Shown: positions 35,709 to 44,265, counted from the first letter of the stretch. The stretch is DNA of 64,000 nucleotides from Castellaniella sp035707805 (GCA_035707805.1 DASSTS010000049.1:1-64000); one strand, 5' to 3'. The notes: generated by a model from the letters alone, not told the origin. Program-made: numbers and translations.

Positions 35709-36233
35709 TCAGACCCCGGCGGCTTCGCGCTGGGTCTCGCGCTGCTGCTTGCGCAGGCGCGTGCGGATGCGGTTCTGTTTCAGGACGGAGAGATACTCGA
35801 CGAAGACCTTGCCCAGCAGGTGGTCCAGCTCGTGCTGCACGCAGACGGCCAGCAGGCCCTCGGCGTCGAACTCGTAGGGCTGGCCCTGCGTATCGAGCGC
35901 GCGCACGTGGATGCGGGCCGAGCGTTCGACCTCGTCGTAGATGCCGGGCACCGACAGGCAGCCTTCTTCGTAGACCTGCAGCTCGTCGCTTTTCCAGGTG
36001 ATCTCGGGATTGATCAGCACGTGCAGGTCATTGCCGTCTTCGGAGACGTCGATCACCACCACGCGTTCGTGGACGTCCACCTGGGTGGCCGCCAGCCCGA
36101 CGCCCGGCGCGGCATACATGGTCTCGGCCATGTCGCGCACCAGCTGGCGAATGCGGTCATCCACCTGCTGCACCGGCGCGGCGACCTTGTGCAGCCGGGG
36201 GTCCGGATATTTGAGGATGGGTAGCAAAGCCAT
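35709..36233 (-). CDS. def: Peptide deformylase
   Basis: Metalloenzyme that removes the formyl group from nascent proteins. The 174-residue product carries the three family motifs: GVGLAATQV near 45, EGCLSVPG near 89 with the metal-binding cysteine, and QHELDHLLG near 132 with the two histidines and catalytic glutamate. The start at 36233 lies 35 nt after the msrQ stop. A TATAGA-like box in that gap may give def-fmt its own promoter. Confidence 0.97.
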   Translation of the reverse strand: MALLPILKYPDPRLHKVAAPVQQVDDRIRQLVRDMAETMYAAPGVGLAATQVDVHERVVVIDVSEDGNDLHVLINPEITWKSDELQVYEEGCLSVPGIYDEVERSARIHVRALDTQGQPYEFDAEGLLAVCVQHELDHLLGKVFVEYLSVLKQNRIRTRLRKQQRETQREAAGV

Positions 36234-36268
36234 GATGATTGCCTGATTCTATAAAAGCCAAGCTTCCA

Positions 36269-36922
36269 TCATAAAACAGAGGCGGGGCCAGGGCCAGGCA
36301 TGCGGCTGCGCAGGAAAAAGACCAGCCGCCAAGCCAGCAGGAGCGTGAGCACCAGGCCGTAGACGTAGGGCTCGAAGAAATCGTTCTTCCCCGCCCGGAC
36401 CAGCCAGAAATGCCACACCGACAATGCCCCGACGGCATAGACGCTGCGATGCAGCTTTTGCCAGAGCGGCCCGAGCCGGCGCATCCACCCGTGCGTGGAA
36501 GTCAGGGCCAGCGCGGACATGGGCAGGAACGCCCCCACGCCCACCATCACGAAGGTCCTCTGCACCACGTCGTCCCACATGAGCGCGGGGGACGGGCCGG
36601 TTTCCCAAAGCGCCCAGCCGGCCACGTGCAAGGCGGCATAGAAGAACGAGTACAGACCCAGCATGCGCCGCACGCGGACGAGCGCGGGCTGTCCGATCAT
36701 GCGGCGCAGCGGCGTGACCGCCAGCGTGGCGAGCAGCAGCACCAGCGTCCAGATCCCCGTGGACCGGATCAGGAACTCCGGCGGATTGGCGCCCAGGCCG
36801 CCGCTGAAGGCCAGCCAGATCCACCGGCCCAGGGGATAGGCCGCCAGGAGGAAGACGAACGGCTTGATCCGGCCGATCTCGCGCGCCGTCCAGTTGCGCC
36901 GCCCGGGTGTCCGCGTGCCCAT
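36269..36922 (-). CDS. msrQ: Heme b membrane subunit MsrQ of the periplasmic methionine sulfoxide reductase
   Basis: Polytopic heme protein (YedZ family) that takes electrons from the quinone pool or a flavin reductase and passes them to MsrP. The 217-residue product has about six transmembrane helices. Candidate heme histidines occur in YAALHVAGW, QKLHRSVYA and VWHFWLV. It starts 12 nt after the msrP stop, so the pair is one operon. In E. coli the pair repairs oxidised methionines in the envelope. Confidence 0.94.
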   Translation of the reverse strand: MGTRTPGRRNWTAREIGRIKPFVFLLAAYPLGRWIWLAFSGGLGANPPEFLIRSTGIWTLVLLLATLAVTPLRRMIGQPALVRVRRMLGLYSFFYAALHVAGWALWETGPSPALMWDDVVQRTFVMVGVGAFLPMSALALTSTHGWMRRLGPLWQKLHRSVYAVGALSVWHFWLVRAGKNDFFEPYVYGLVLTLLLAWRLVFFLRSRMPGPGPASVL

Positions 36923-36934
36923 GCCGCCGGCCCC

Positions 36935-37897
36935 TCAATAATTCGCCCGCAGATCCATGCCGGCATAGAGGCCGGCCACCTGCTCTGCGTAGCCGTTGTA
37001 CATCAGCGTCGGCACGCGGGGCGCGAATAACCCGCTGCCGATCCGCCGCTCCGTCGCCTGGCTCCATCGGGGATGCGGCACGGTCGGATTGACGTTGGCA
37101 TAAAAGCCGTACTCGTTGGGCGCGATCTCCGACCAGCTGGTCAGGGGCTGCTTCTCCAGCAGCCGGATTCCGACGATGGACTTGCCAGACTTGAAGCCGT
37201 ATTTCCACGGAATGGCGACCCGCACGGGCGCGCCGTTCTGGTTGGGCAGGCGCTTTCCGTACACGCCGAACACCAGCAGGGTCAGCGGATGCAGGGCCTC
37301 GTCCATCCGCAGGCCTTCGCGGTAGGGCCAGTTGATGATGCGCGCGCCCAGACCGGGCATCCGGTCGGGCTGCACCGCCGAGATGAACTGGACATATTTC
37401 GCCTTGCTGGTCGGCTTGACCCGGCCCAGGAGGGCCGAGAGCGGATAGCCCTCCCAGGGGATCACCATGGACCAGGCCTCGACGCACCGCAGCCGGTAGA
37501 CGCGTTCCTCCATCGGCGCCAGCTTCAGCAGGCCGTCGATGTCGAAGGTCATGGGTTGCTCGACCTCGCCGTCGATGCGCAAGGTCCAGGGCCGCGTCTG
37601 CATGCGGCCCGCATATTCCATCGGATCCGATTTGCCGGTGCCGAATTCATAGAAATTGTTGTAGCCGCTCACGTCGTCTTCGGCCGTAAGCGCGTCATCG
37701 ACGCGATAGCGGGGATTGGGCGTCCCCGCCAGCAAGCCCTGCGCCGGCTGCGCCCACGAGCGCCCCGCCAGCAGGCCGCCGGCCCCCACGGCCAGCGCGC
37801 CCTGCGCCGCCCGTTTCATCCACGCCCGGCGCGATTCCCAGACGGGCTCCGGCGTGATCTCGGAAGCAGGTATCGAGGGAGGTTTGAAACGCGGCAT
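36935..37897 (-). CDS. msrP: Molybdopterin-dependent methionine sulfoxide reductase catalytic subunit MsrP
   Basis: Periplasmic enzyme (YedY family) that reduces both diastereomers of protein-bound methionine sulfoxide. The 320-residue protein has a Tat-type signal (SRRAWMKRAAQGALAVGAGG, about 22-41), consistent with export of a folded molybdoenzyme. The molybdenum-ligand cysteine is in VYRLRCVEAWSMVIPW near 138. It heads the msrP-msrQ operon and faces an OmpR-type two-component system across 190 bp containing two palindromes. Confidence 0.95.
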   Translation of the reverse strand: MPRFKPPSIPASEITPEPVWESRRAWMKRAAQGALAVGAGGLLAGRSWAQPAQGLLAGTPNPRYRVDDALTAEDDVSGYNNFYEFGTGKSDPMEYAGRMQTRPWTLRIDGEVEQPMTFDIDGLLKLAPMEERVYRLRCVEAWSMVIPWEGYPLSALLGRVKPTSKAKYVQFISAVQPDRMPGLGARIINWPYREGLRMDEALHPLTLLVFGVYGKRLPNQNGAPVRVAIPWKYGFKSGKSIVGIRLLEKQPLTSWSEIAPNEYGFYANVNPTVPHPRWSQATERRIGSGLFAPRVPTLMYNGYAEQVAGLYAGMDLRANY

Positions 37898-37967
37898 GAT
37901 CCGGACTCCTGGCGGGTGAACGCCATCACTCTAGCGCCGCTGCGCTGACGGGAAGGTGACGAAAAGA

Positions 37968-37981
37968 TGACAAATTTGTCA
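37968..37981. promoter_or_regulatory. Perfect palindrome upstream of msrP
   Basis: TGACAAATTTGTCA is a 14-bp perfect palindrome 71 bp from the msrP start and 107 bp from the response-regulator start. It is a good candidate binding site for the neighbouring OmpR-type regulator. Confidence 0.55.
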
Positions 37982-38018
37982 GCGATCCGCCGTGGCGCGG
38001 TCCGCGGCCGGCAGGAAC

Positions 38019-38040
38019 TTCATGACATTCCCGTCATGAA
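38019..38040. promoter_or_regulatory. 8-bp inverted repeat upstream of the response regulator
   Basis: TTCATGAC (38019-38026) and GTCATGAA (38033-38040) are perfect inverted arms with a 6-bp spacer. The site ends 18 bp before a TAAGAT box (38059-38064), a place suited to transcription activation. It shares the ATGAC/GTCAT half-site style with the palindrome at 37968. Confidence 0.55.
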
Positions 38041-38087
38041 CTCCACGCCCCGACTTGCTAAGATTGGCTACTCTCGTGGAGCGGATC

Positions 38088-38759
38088 ATGACCATCCTCG
38101 TCATCGAAGACGATGCCAAGACCGGCGATTTCCTCAGGAAGGGCCTGATGGAATCCGGGTACAACGTGGACCTGGCCCGCAACGGCGTCGACGGCGCGCA
38201 CATGGCGCTGGAACACGACTACGAGCTGCTCGTCCTGGACGTCATGCTGCCGGGCAAGGACGGCTGGCAGGTCCTGGCGGAGGTCCGCCGCGCCTGCGAC
38301 GTGCCGGTCATCTTCCTGACGGCGCGCGACCAGATCGACGACCGGATACGCGGCCTGCGCCTGGGAGCGGACGATTACCTGGTCAAGCCGTTTTCCTTCA
38401 CCGAACTGGTGCTGCGCATCCGCACGCTGTTGCGGCGCAGCGCCGTGCGCGAGCCCGACGTCTTCCAACTGGCCGACCTGTGCCTCGACCCGGTGCGCCG
38501 CAAGGTGACACGCGGCGGACTCACCATCAGCTTGACCAACAAGGAATTCCTGCTGCTGCACCTGCTGCTCAAACGGCAGGGCGAGGCGCTGTCCCGCACG
38601 GTGATCGCCTCGGAGGTCTGGGACATGAATTTCGACAGCGACACCAACGTGGTGGACGTCGCCATCAAGCGATTGAGGGCGAAAATCGACGCCCCCTTCG
38701 AGCACCGGCTGATCCACACGGTCCGCAGCATCGGATACATGCTCGCGGAGCAGCCGTGA
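38088..38759 (+). CDS. OmpR/PhoB-type response regulator (HprR/CusR-like)
   Basis: Regulator of 223 residues. The receiver domain has EDD near 7-9, phosphoacceptor Asp51 (LLVLDVMLPG) and Lys in LVKPFSF. The winged-helix DNA-binding domain covers about 125-220 (LTNKEFLLLHLLLKRQGEAL). It belongs to the heavy-metal/HprR subgroup. In E. coli the regulator beside msrPQ is HprR, which induces them under hydrogen peroxide or hypochlorite; the identical context suggests the same job. ATG 38088 is chosen over 38055 because it has GGAG 6 nt upstream and opens at MTILVIEDD. Its stop overlaps the kinase start (GTGA). Confidence 0.93.
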   Translation: MTILVIEDDAKTGDFLRKGLMESGYNVDLARNGVDGAHMALEHDYELLVLDVMLPGKDGWQVLAEVRRACDVPVIFLTARDQIDDRIRGLRLGADDYLVKPFSFTELVLRIRTLLRRSAVREPDVFQLADLCLDPVRRKVTRGGLTISLTNKEFLLLHLLLKRQGEALSRTVIASEVWDMNFDSDTNVVDVAIKRLRAKIDAPFEHRLIHTVRSIGYMLAEQP

Positions 38760-40198
38760 AATCCCGCGCTTCGCATTCACTGACCGCCAGGATCACGCTG
38801 TCCTTCGCCCTGATCTCCTGCGTGATCGTCTCGGGGCTGGGGCTGTACCTGTATTCGTCGGCCAAGCAGGCGCTGGAGGCCCGGGCGGACTACACCCTGG
38901 TGGGCCGCGTGGACCGCTTTCGCCGCCTGCTGCACGACCTCTACAACGTGCGGCAGATGGAAGAACGCCCCGCCCTCTTCGAGGACATGCTGGGCAACGA
39001 AAGCGACGTCCGCATCTTCCAGCGGCTGGGCGAGGCAAAGCCGTTCATCCAAGTCAATCCCGACCGGATGCCCGTCCCGGCCCTGAGCCCGGTGCCCATC
39101 GGGCGGGCGATCGGCGTCGACGACCTGCGCCCCGGCGTGCGCGCCGATGGCATCCGCGTGCGCTGGGTCGCCGCGCTGGCGGAGATCGGCGACCACGGCG
39201 GCCTGGTCCGGATCACGGCCGCCTACGTGATGACGCAGGAATCGCAGATGCTGGCCGCCTACCGGGCGCGTGTCATCGGCGCCATCGTGCTGGCCGCGCT
39301 GTTGAGCACCCTCACGAGCTTCATGCTCCTGCGGCGCGGCTTGAGGCCGCTGCGCGCCATGAGCGGGCGGGCGGCGCGCATCACGCCCGCCAACTTGGCC
39401 GAGCGCCTGCCCGAACGCGACGCGCCGGCGGAACTGCGCCAGTTCGCCCAGGCGTGCAACGCCATGCTGGACCGGCTGCAGGCCGGCTACGAGCACCTGT
39501 CGCAGTTCTCCGCCGACCTCGCGCACGAGATGCGCACGCCGGTCAACATCCTGATGGGACAGACGCAGGTGGCCCTGGGCCAGCCCCGCAGCGGCCCCGA
39601 ATACGAGCAGGTGCTGGAATCGAACCTGGAAGAGCTCACCCGGCTCGCGCGCATCATCGAGAACATCCTGTTCCTGTCGCGCGCCGGCCACGACGCCGCC
39701 GCGCTGGAGCGCGAGCCCCTGGCGCTGCTGCCCGAACTGCACAAGATCGCCGCTTATTTCGAGGGCCTCGCCCAGGAACGCGGCATGGATTTCGAGATCA
39801 TCGCCAGCGGCACCTGCCACGCCAACGCCGTCATGTGGCAACGCGCCGTCAGCAACCTGGTCGTCAATGCGATCCGGTATGGACAGGCCGGCACCCGGAT
39901 CACCCTGCGGGCCGGGGCCGACGCCTCGGGTTCCCGGGTGACGGTCGACAACCAGGGCCAGCCGCTGTCCCAGGGCGAACTCGATCGCATGTTCGGTCGC
40001 TTCTACCGGGGCGACCGGTCCCGCAGCGGACGGACCGAGTCCAACGGACTCGGGCTGGCCATCGTGGCCGCCATCATGACCCTCCATGGCGGCAGAGCCG
40101 ACGCGCGGGCGCTCGACGGCGGGGGCGTCAGCTTCCGGCTGCAATTTCCCCCGCCGAAACCCGGCGATGCCGGCCAGGGCCGGCACGTCGATGGCTGA
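38756..40198 (+). CDS. Membrane sensor histidine kinase (HprS/CusS-like)
   Basis: Kinase of 480 residues starting at GTG 38756, overlapping the regulator stop. Two transmembrane helices (about 12-32 and 168-188) enclose a periplasmic domain of about 135 residues. HAMP, HisKA with the phosphorylated histidine near 257 (SADLAHEMRTPVNIL) and an ATPase domain (NLVVNAIRYG, SNGLGLAIVAAI) follow. The periplasmic domain contains no cysteine, whereas E. coli HprS is reported to use cysteine chemistry, so sensing probably differs. It most likely works with the adjacent regulator on msrPQ. Confidence 0.92.
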   Translation: MKSRASHSLTARITLSFALISCVIVSGLGLYLYSSAKQALEARADYTLVGRVDRFRRLLHDLYNVRQMEERPALFEDMLGNESDVRIFQRLGEAKPFIQVNPDRMPVPALSPVPIGRAIGVDDLRPGVRADGIRVRWVAALAEIGDHGGLVRITAAYVMTQESQMLAAYRARVIGAIVLAALLSTLTSFMLLRRGLRPLRAMSGRAARITPANLAERLPERDAPAELRQFAQACNAMLDRLQAGYEHLSQFSADLAHEMRTPVNILMGQTQVALGQPRSGPEYEQVLESNLEELTRLARIIENILFLSRAGHDAAALEREPLALLPELHKIAAYFEGLAQERGMDFEIIASGTCHANAVMWQRAVSNLVVNAIRYGQAGTRITLRAGADASGSRVTVDNQGQPLSQGELDRMFGRFYRGDRSRSGRTESNGLGLAIVAAIMTLHGGRADARALDGGGVSFRLQFPPPKPGDAGQGRHVDG

Positions 40199-40207
40199 CA
40201 ACGCCCC

Positions 40208-40258
40208 GCCATGATGCTTAAGCCACGCCCGCGCACGCGAGGGCGCGCAAGTCATGGC
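40208..40258. other. Nested inverted repeat between the kinase gene and dprA
   Basis: GCCATGA (40208-40214) pairs with TCATGGC (40252-40258), and inside it CGCCC pairs with GGGCG. It fills the 71-bp gap and could form a branched hairpin ending the two-component transcript. There is no T tract. Confidence 0.35.
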
Positions 40259-40269
40259 ACACTGCACGC

Positions 40270-41457
40270 ATGCTACCCACTGCCGATGAGACCGAACTGC
40301 GGGCCTGGATCCGCCTGAGCCTGGAACCCGAGCTGGGCGGCGCCCGCATCCGCCTGCTGCTGTCAGTCTTCGGGATGCCCCAGGACATCTGCGCCGCCTC
40401 GACCGGCAGCCTGGCCCGCTACCTGGATCCGGGCATGGCCGCGCGGCTGCGCCAGCCGCCCGGACCCGACCTGGAAGACGCCATCGGCCAGGCCCTGCGG
40501 TGGCTGGCGCAGCCCGGCCATCACCTGCTGACCCTGGCCGACCCGCAGTATCCCCGCGCGCTCTACGCGCTCGACGACCCGCCGCCGCTGCTGTACGCCC
40601 ACGGACGGCTCGAGCTGCTGGACCGGCCGATGCTGGCCATCGTCGGCGCGCGCAGCGCCACCCCGGAAGGCGAACGCAACGCCCGCGACTTCGCCCGGCA
40701 CCTGGCGCAGCGAGGCTGGTGCGTGGTCAGCGGCCTGGCCAGCGGGATCGACGGTGCGGCCCACGCCGGCGCGCTGGACGCAGGGCCGGACGGCGCCGGC
40801 ACGGTGGCGGTACTGGGCACCGGCATCGACCGGGTCTATCCGGCGGCCCACCGCGCCCTGGCCCACCGCATCGCCGAACACGGCCTGATGCTGTCCGAGT
40901 TTCCGCTGGGCGCCCAGGGACTGCCCTTCCATTTCCCGCAACGCAACCGCATCGTCGCGGCGCTGGCCCGGGGCGTGCTGGTGGTCGAGGCCGCCGCCCG
41001 CAGCGGATCCCTGATCACCGCCCGGCTGGCGGGCGAGCTGGGTCGCGAAGTTTTCGCCATTCCCGGGTCCATCCATTCGCCGCTGTCCCGCGGCTGCCAT
41101 GCCCTGATCCGGCAGGGCGCCAAGCTGGTCGAATCGGGCCAGGACATCGTCGAAGAGCTGCGCCAGGCGCCGCTGCCGGGGGTGTCAGGCGCCGCATCCG
41201 CGCCCGCGCTGGCGCCTGCCGATGACGCCGCGCGACAGCCGGCGGCGGACGAGGCTCCGCCGTCTCCGGACGCCACGGCCGATGCGGATGCGCAAGGGCT
41301 GCTGCGGGCACTGGGCTACGAGCCCGCCGACATCGACACCCTGCAGGCGCGCACGCAGTGGCCGATCGACCGCCTGACGGGCCAGCTGACCCTGCTGGAG
41401 ATCGACGGCCTGGTAGAGCGCCAGGCCGACGGACGCTACCGGCGCCTGCCCGGCTGA
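40270..41457 (+). CDS. dprA: DNA-processing protein DprA
   Basis: Loads RecA on incoming single-stranded DNA during transformation. The 395-residue product has an N-terminal SAM-like region, the Rossmann DprA core (IVGARSATPEGERNARDFA near 125; VVSGLASGIDGAAHAGAL near 155; FPQRNRIVAALARGVLVVEA near 222; SGSLITARLAGELGREVFAIPG near 243), and a C-terminal winged-helix (about 335-392). The linker before the winged helix is Ala/Pro-rich. In many betaproteobacteria it lies directly beside def-fmt; here msrPQ and a two-component system lie between. Confidence 0.94.
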   Translation: MLPTADETELRAWIRLSLEPELGGARIRLLLSVFGMPQDICAASTGSLARYLDPGMAARLRQPPGPDLEDAIGQALRWLAQPGHHLLTLADPQYPRALYALDDPPPLLYAHGRLELLDRPMLAIVGARSATPEGERNARDFARHLAQRGWCVVSGLASGIDGAAHAGALDAGPDGAGTVAVLGTGIDRVYPAAHRALAHRIAEHGLMLSEFPLGAQGLPFHFPQRNRIVAALARGVLVVEAAARSGSLITARLAGELGREVFAIPGSIHSPLSRGCHALIRQGAKLVESGQDIVEELRQAPLPGVSGAASAPALAPADDAARQPAADEAPPSPDATADADAQGLLRALGYEPADIDTLQARTQWPIDRLTGQLTLLEIDGLVERQADGRYRRLPG

Positions 41458-41507
41458 GCCGCCCCCGCGGCGGCCGTGGCCGGCCGCCGCGCGCCGGCGG
41501 TCCGCGC

Positions 41508-41513
41508 TATGAT
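41508..41513 (+). promoter_or_regulatory. -10 box upstream of the HMG-CoA lyase gene
   Basis: TATGAT ends 6 nt before an in-frame ATG at 41520. It could drive either a leaderless start there or a 48-nt leader to the ATG at 41568, which has its own AAGGGA ribosome site. Confidence 0.35.
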
Positions 41514-41567
41514 CTGGCCATGTCGTCCTTCGGGGCGGATCTGGCCTTACCAGAAAGGGAATTCCTG

Positions 41568-42470
41568 ATGAGCGAACACGTCAAGATCGTGGAAGTCGGG
41601 CCGCGCGACGGCCTGCAGAATGAAAAGCAGTTCGTCGACACGGCGGTGAAGATCGAGCTGGTCGACCGCCTGGCGGCGGCCGGCTTTCCCAACGTCGAGG
41701 CGGTGTCCTTCGTGTCGCCCAAATGGGTCCCCCAGATGGCGGACGGCGCCGAGGTCATGGCGGGCGTGTCGCGCCGGCCCGGCACGATCTATTCCGCACT
41801 CGTGCCCAATCTGCGCGGGCTGGAGGGCGCCCTGGCCGCCCGCATGGACGAGGTCGTGATCTTCGGCGCCGCCAGCGAGGCCTTTTCTCAGCGCAACATC
41901 AACTGCTCCATCGCCGAATCCATCGCGCGCTTCGAACCCGTGGCGGCGGCGGCCCGGGAGGCCGGCCTGCGGTTGCGCGGCAGCATCAGCTGCTCCCTGG
42001 GCTGCCCGTACCAGGGCGAGACCCCCGTGTCCGCCGTCGTCGACGTGGCCGAACGCCTGCTGCGGCTGGGCTGCGACGAGATCGACGTGGCCGACACCAT
42101 CGGGGTCGGCACCGCCGCGCAGGTCAAGCGCGTGCTGCAGGCCGTGGGCCAGGTCGCGGACCTCGGCACCCAGGTATCGGGCCATTTCCATGACACCTAC
42201 GGCCAGGCGCTGGCCAATATCCTGGCGGCCCTGGAATGCGGGGTGCGGATCTTCCATAGTTCCGTCGCGGGCCTGGGCGGCTGCCCGTACGCCAAGGGCG
42301 CGACCGGCAACGTCGCCACCGAGGACGTGCTCTACCTGCTGAACGGCCAGGGGCTGGACACGGGGGTGGACCTGGATGCCGTGGTCGGGATCGGCAGCTG
42401 GATTTCGGAACGGATCGGACGGCCCACGGCCAGCCGCGCCGGCCGGGCCCTGGCCCTGAAGAAGGCTTGA
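41568..42470 (+). CDS. mvaB: Hydroxymethylglutaryl-CoA lyase
   Basis: Cleaves HMG-CoA to acetyl-CoA and acetoacetate, the last step of leucine breakdown in many bacteria. The 300-residue TIM-barrel protein has VGPRDGLQNE near residue 8-17, the metal site SGHFHDTYGQAL near 205, and the active-site cysteine loop GLGGCPYAKGATGNVATED near 232-250. ATG 41568 is preferred for its AAGGGA about 10 nt upstream; ATG 41520 would add 16 residues. No other leucine-degradation genes are present. Confidence 0.93.
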   Translation: MSEHVKIVEVGPRDGLQNEKQFVDTAVKIELVDRLAAAGFPNVEAVSFVSPKWVPQMADGAEVMAGVSRRPGTIYSALVPNLRGLEGALAARMDEVVIFGAASEAFSQRNINCSIAESIARFEPVAAAAREAGLRLRGSISCSLGCPYQGETPVSAVVDVAERLLRLGCDEIDVADTIGVGTAAQVKRVLQAVGQVADLGTQVSGHFHDTYGQALANILAALECGVRIFHSSVAGLGGCPYAKGATGNVATEDVLYLLNGQGLDTGVDLDAVVGIGSWISERIGRPTASRAGRALALKKA

Positions 42471-42476
42471 ACGTCC

Positions 42477-42950
42477 ATGTCACCTTTCGGCCGCCCCTCC
42501 CCCGAAGAACACGCCGCCTTGCTGGCCCAGATCGCCCCCCTGCCGCTGCGCGGGCGCGCCTGGCCGCGCTGGATCGGCGCAATCGCCTGGATCATCATGG
42601 CGGTGATCGCCGTGCGCCTGTTCCTGGTGCTGCAGCTGGCGCCCGAGGCCGCCCTGCCGCTGCCCGTGATCGCCAGCCTCGTGGTGTGTTTCGCCGCCCT
42701 GCTCTGGATGAGCTGGCACATGTGGACCTCCGTGACGGAGGTCTCCGACTGGGGCATCCGCCAGTCCTGGATCATGCGCCGCGAGGTCCCATGGTCCGAC
42801 ATCCAGTCGACCAAGTTCATCCCGCTGCTGGCCTCGAAGAAACTGGTGTGCTTCGTGCAAAAAGGCCGGCCGGTGGTCTTCCAGGCGGGCAGCCCGGAAC
42901 TGCAGGCGGCCTTCGCACGCATCAGCCTGGTCTACCGCAAACGGCTCTGA
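42477..42950 (+). CDS. Small membrane protein, PH-like C-terminus, function unknown
   Basis: Protein of 157 residues with two hydrophobic segments (about 34-54 and 60-80). The cytoplasmic-looking C-terminal part (VTEVSDWGIRQSWIMRREVPWSDIQSTKF...) resembles bacterial PH-like domains. I do not recognise a specific function. It begins 6 nt after the HMG-CoA lyase stop, so the two are probably co-transcribed. Confidence 0.8.
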   Translation: MSPFGRPSPEEHAALLAQIAPLPLRGRAWPRWIGAIAWIIMAVIAVRLFLVLQLAPEAALPLPVIASLVVCFAALLWMSWHMWTSVTEVSDWGIRQSWIMRREVPWSDIQSTKFIPLLASKKLVCFVQKGRPVVFQAGSPELQAAFARISLVYRKRL

Positions 42951-42953
42951 ACC

Positions 42954-42983
42954 GGGCGGACGTGGCGGCGCGCCGCCCTGCCC
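42954..42983. terminator. GC-rich hairpin between convergent genes
   Basis: A perfect 14-bp palindrome (GGCGGCGCGCCGCC, 42964-42977) is framed by GGGC (42954-42957) and GCCC (42980-42983). It lies between two convergent stop codons. There is no T tract, so termination is inferred from position only. Confidence 0.35.
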
Positions 42984-42993
42984 GTGCTCCGGA

Positions 42994-44265
42994 TCATTCG
43001 TAGCGGCGCACGTCCTCGATCACCTTGCCGTCGTTGGGCAGACTGCCGGCGGGCACCACGTCGATCACGGCCCGCAGCTTGGTCTGGTCCCGCACGGTCT
43101 CGGCCACCCGCCCGGCATCCAGGCCGCCGTCGGACTCGACCTTCAGCGTCATGACGTCGTGTCCCATGTCGCCGGACACCACCAGGCGCGCCCGGCGCAC
43201 CTGGGGGTGGCGTTCCAGCACCCGGGCGATCTGCTCGGGATGGACGAACATGCCGCGCACCTTCGTGGTCTGGTCCGCGCGCCCCATCCAGCCGCGGATA
43301 CGGCCGTTGGTGCGGCCGCAGGGCGAGGGCCCCTCCATCATGGCGGACAGGTCGCCGGTGCCGAAGCGCACCAGCGGATAATCGGGATTGAAGGTCGTCA
43401 CCACGACCTCGCCGACCTCGCCGTCGGGCACCGGCGAATCGGTGCCGGGCCGCACGATCTCGACGATCATGTCCTCGTTGAGCACCAGGCCGTCGCGCGC
43501 CTCGGTCTCAAAGGCGATCATGCCCAGGTCGGCGCTGCCGTACGCCTGGAATCCCTCGATGCCGCGCGCGTGGAACCAGGCCTGCAGCGAGGGCGGATAG
43601 GCCTCGCCCGAGAACAACGCCCGGCGCAGGGAGGGCAGCGCCACCCCCATCTCGTCGGCCTTCTCCAGGATGATGCGCAGAAAGCTCGGCGTGCCGGTAT
43701 AGGCCTGGGGCGCGAGGTCCGCCATGACGCGCACCTGCTGCTCGGTCTGTCCGACCCCGCCGGGGAAGACGGTGCATCCCAGCGCATGCGCGGCCGTTTC
43801 CATCATCGACCCCGCCGGCGTGAAGTGATAGGAAAAGCAGTTGTGGACCAGGTCGCCGGCGCGCACGCCCGCCGCGCTCAGGGCGCGGGCAAAGCCCCAG
43901 TAGTCGGCCCGGGCGCTCTCCGGTTCGTAGATCGGCCCGGGCGAGGCGAACACCCGCCGCGCCGCGCCCCAGCCGATGGTGGACACCCCGCCGAAGATCC
44001 GCTCCCGTTCGGCCTCGCCCCGGGCCGCCGGCTGCGCGATGCGCGCGGCGTGCTGGATCTGCAGCAGTTCGCTCTTGCGCAGCACCGGCACCCGGGCCAG
44101 CGCCCGGCGCGAGTCCAGGCTGGCCGGATCGACGCCCTGCAACTGCCGGGCGATGGCGGGCGCCCGTTCCCGGGCGGCCGCCAGCACGGCCGGCAGCCGG
44201 GCGAACAAGGCCTGCTCGCGCTGCGCCGCCGGCTGCGTCTCGCGCTCGTCGAAATAAGCCTGCAT
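42994..44265 (-). CDS. PaaK-like adenylate-forming protein lacking the canonical P-loop
   Basis: Protein of 423 residues in the phenylacetate-CoA ligase family. Family features include FSYHFTPAGSMMETAAHALG, the A5-type region FQAYGSADLGMIAFE, GDLSAMMEG, and the hinge GRADQTTKVRGMFVHPEQI near 326-344, plus the C-terminal lysine region NDGKVIEDVRRYE. Where PaaK has the Ser/Thr/Gly-rich ATP loop, this protein reads VFASPGPIYEPESARADY. It may use a variant loop or may not make CoA thioesters. It is the last gene of the LIV importer operon, 15 nt after livF, with GGGAGA before its ATG. Confidence 0.88.
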   Translation of the reverse strand: MQAYFDERETQPAAQREQALFARLPAVLAAARERAPAIARQLQGVDPASLDSRRALARVPVLRKSELLQIQHAARIAQPAARGEAERERIFGGVSTIGWGAARRVFASPGPIYEPESARADYWGFARALSAAGVRAGDLVHNCFSYHFTPAGSMMETAAHALGCTVFPGGVGQTEQQVRVMADLAPQAYTGTPSFLRIILEKADEMGVALPSLRRALFSGEAYPPSLQAWFHARGIEGFQAYGSADLGMIAFETEARDGLVLNEDMIVEIVRPGTDSPVPDGEVGEVVVTTFNPDYPLVRFGTGDLSAMMEGPSPCGRTNGRIRGWMGRADQTTKVRGMFVHPEQIARVLERHPQVRRARLVVSGDMGHDVMTLKVESDGGLDAGRVAETVRDQTKLRAVIDVVPAGSLPNDGKVIEDVRRYE

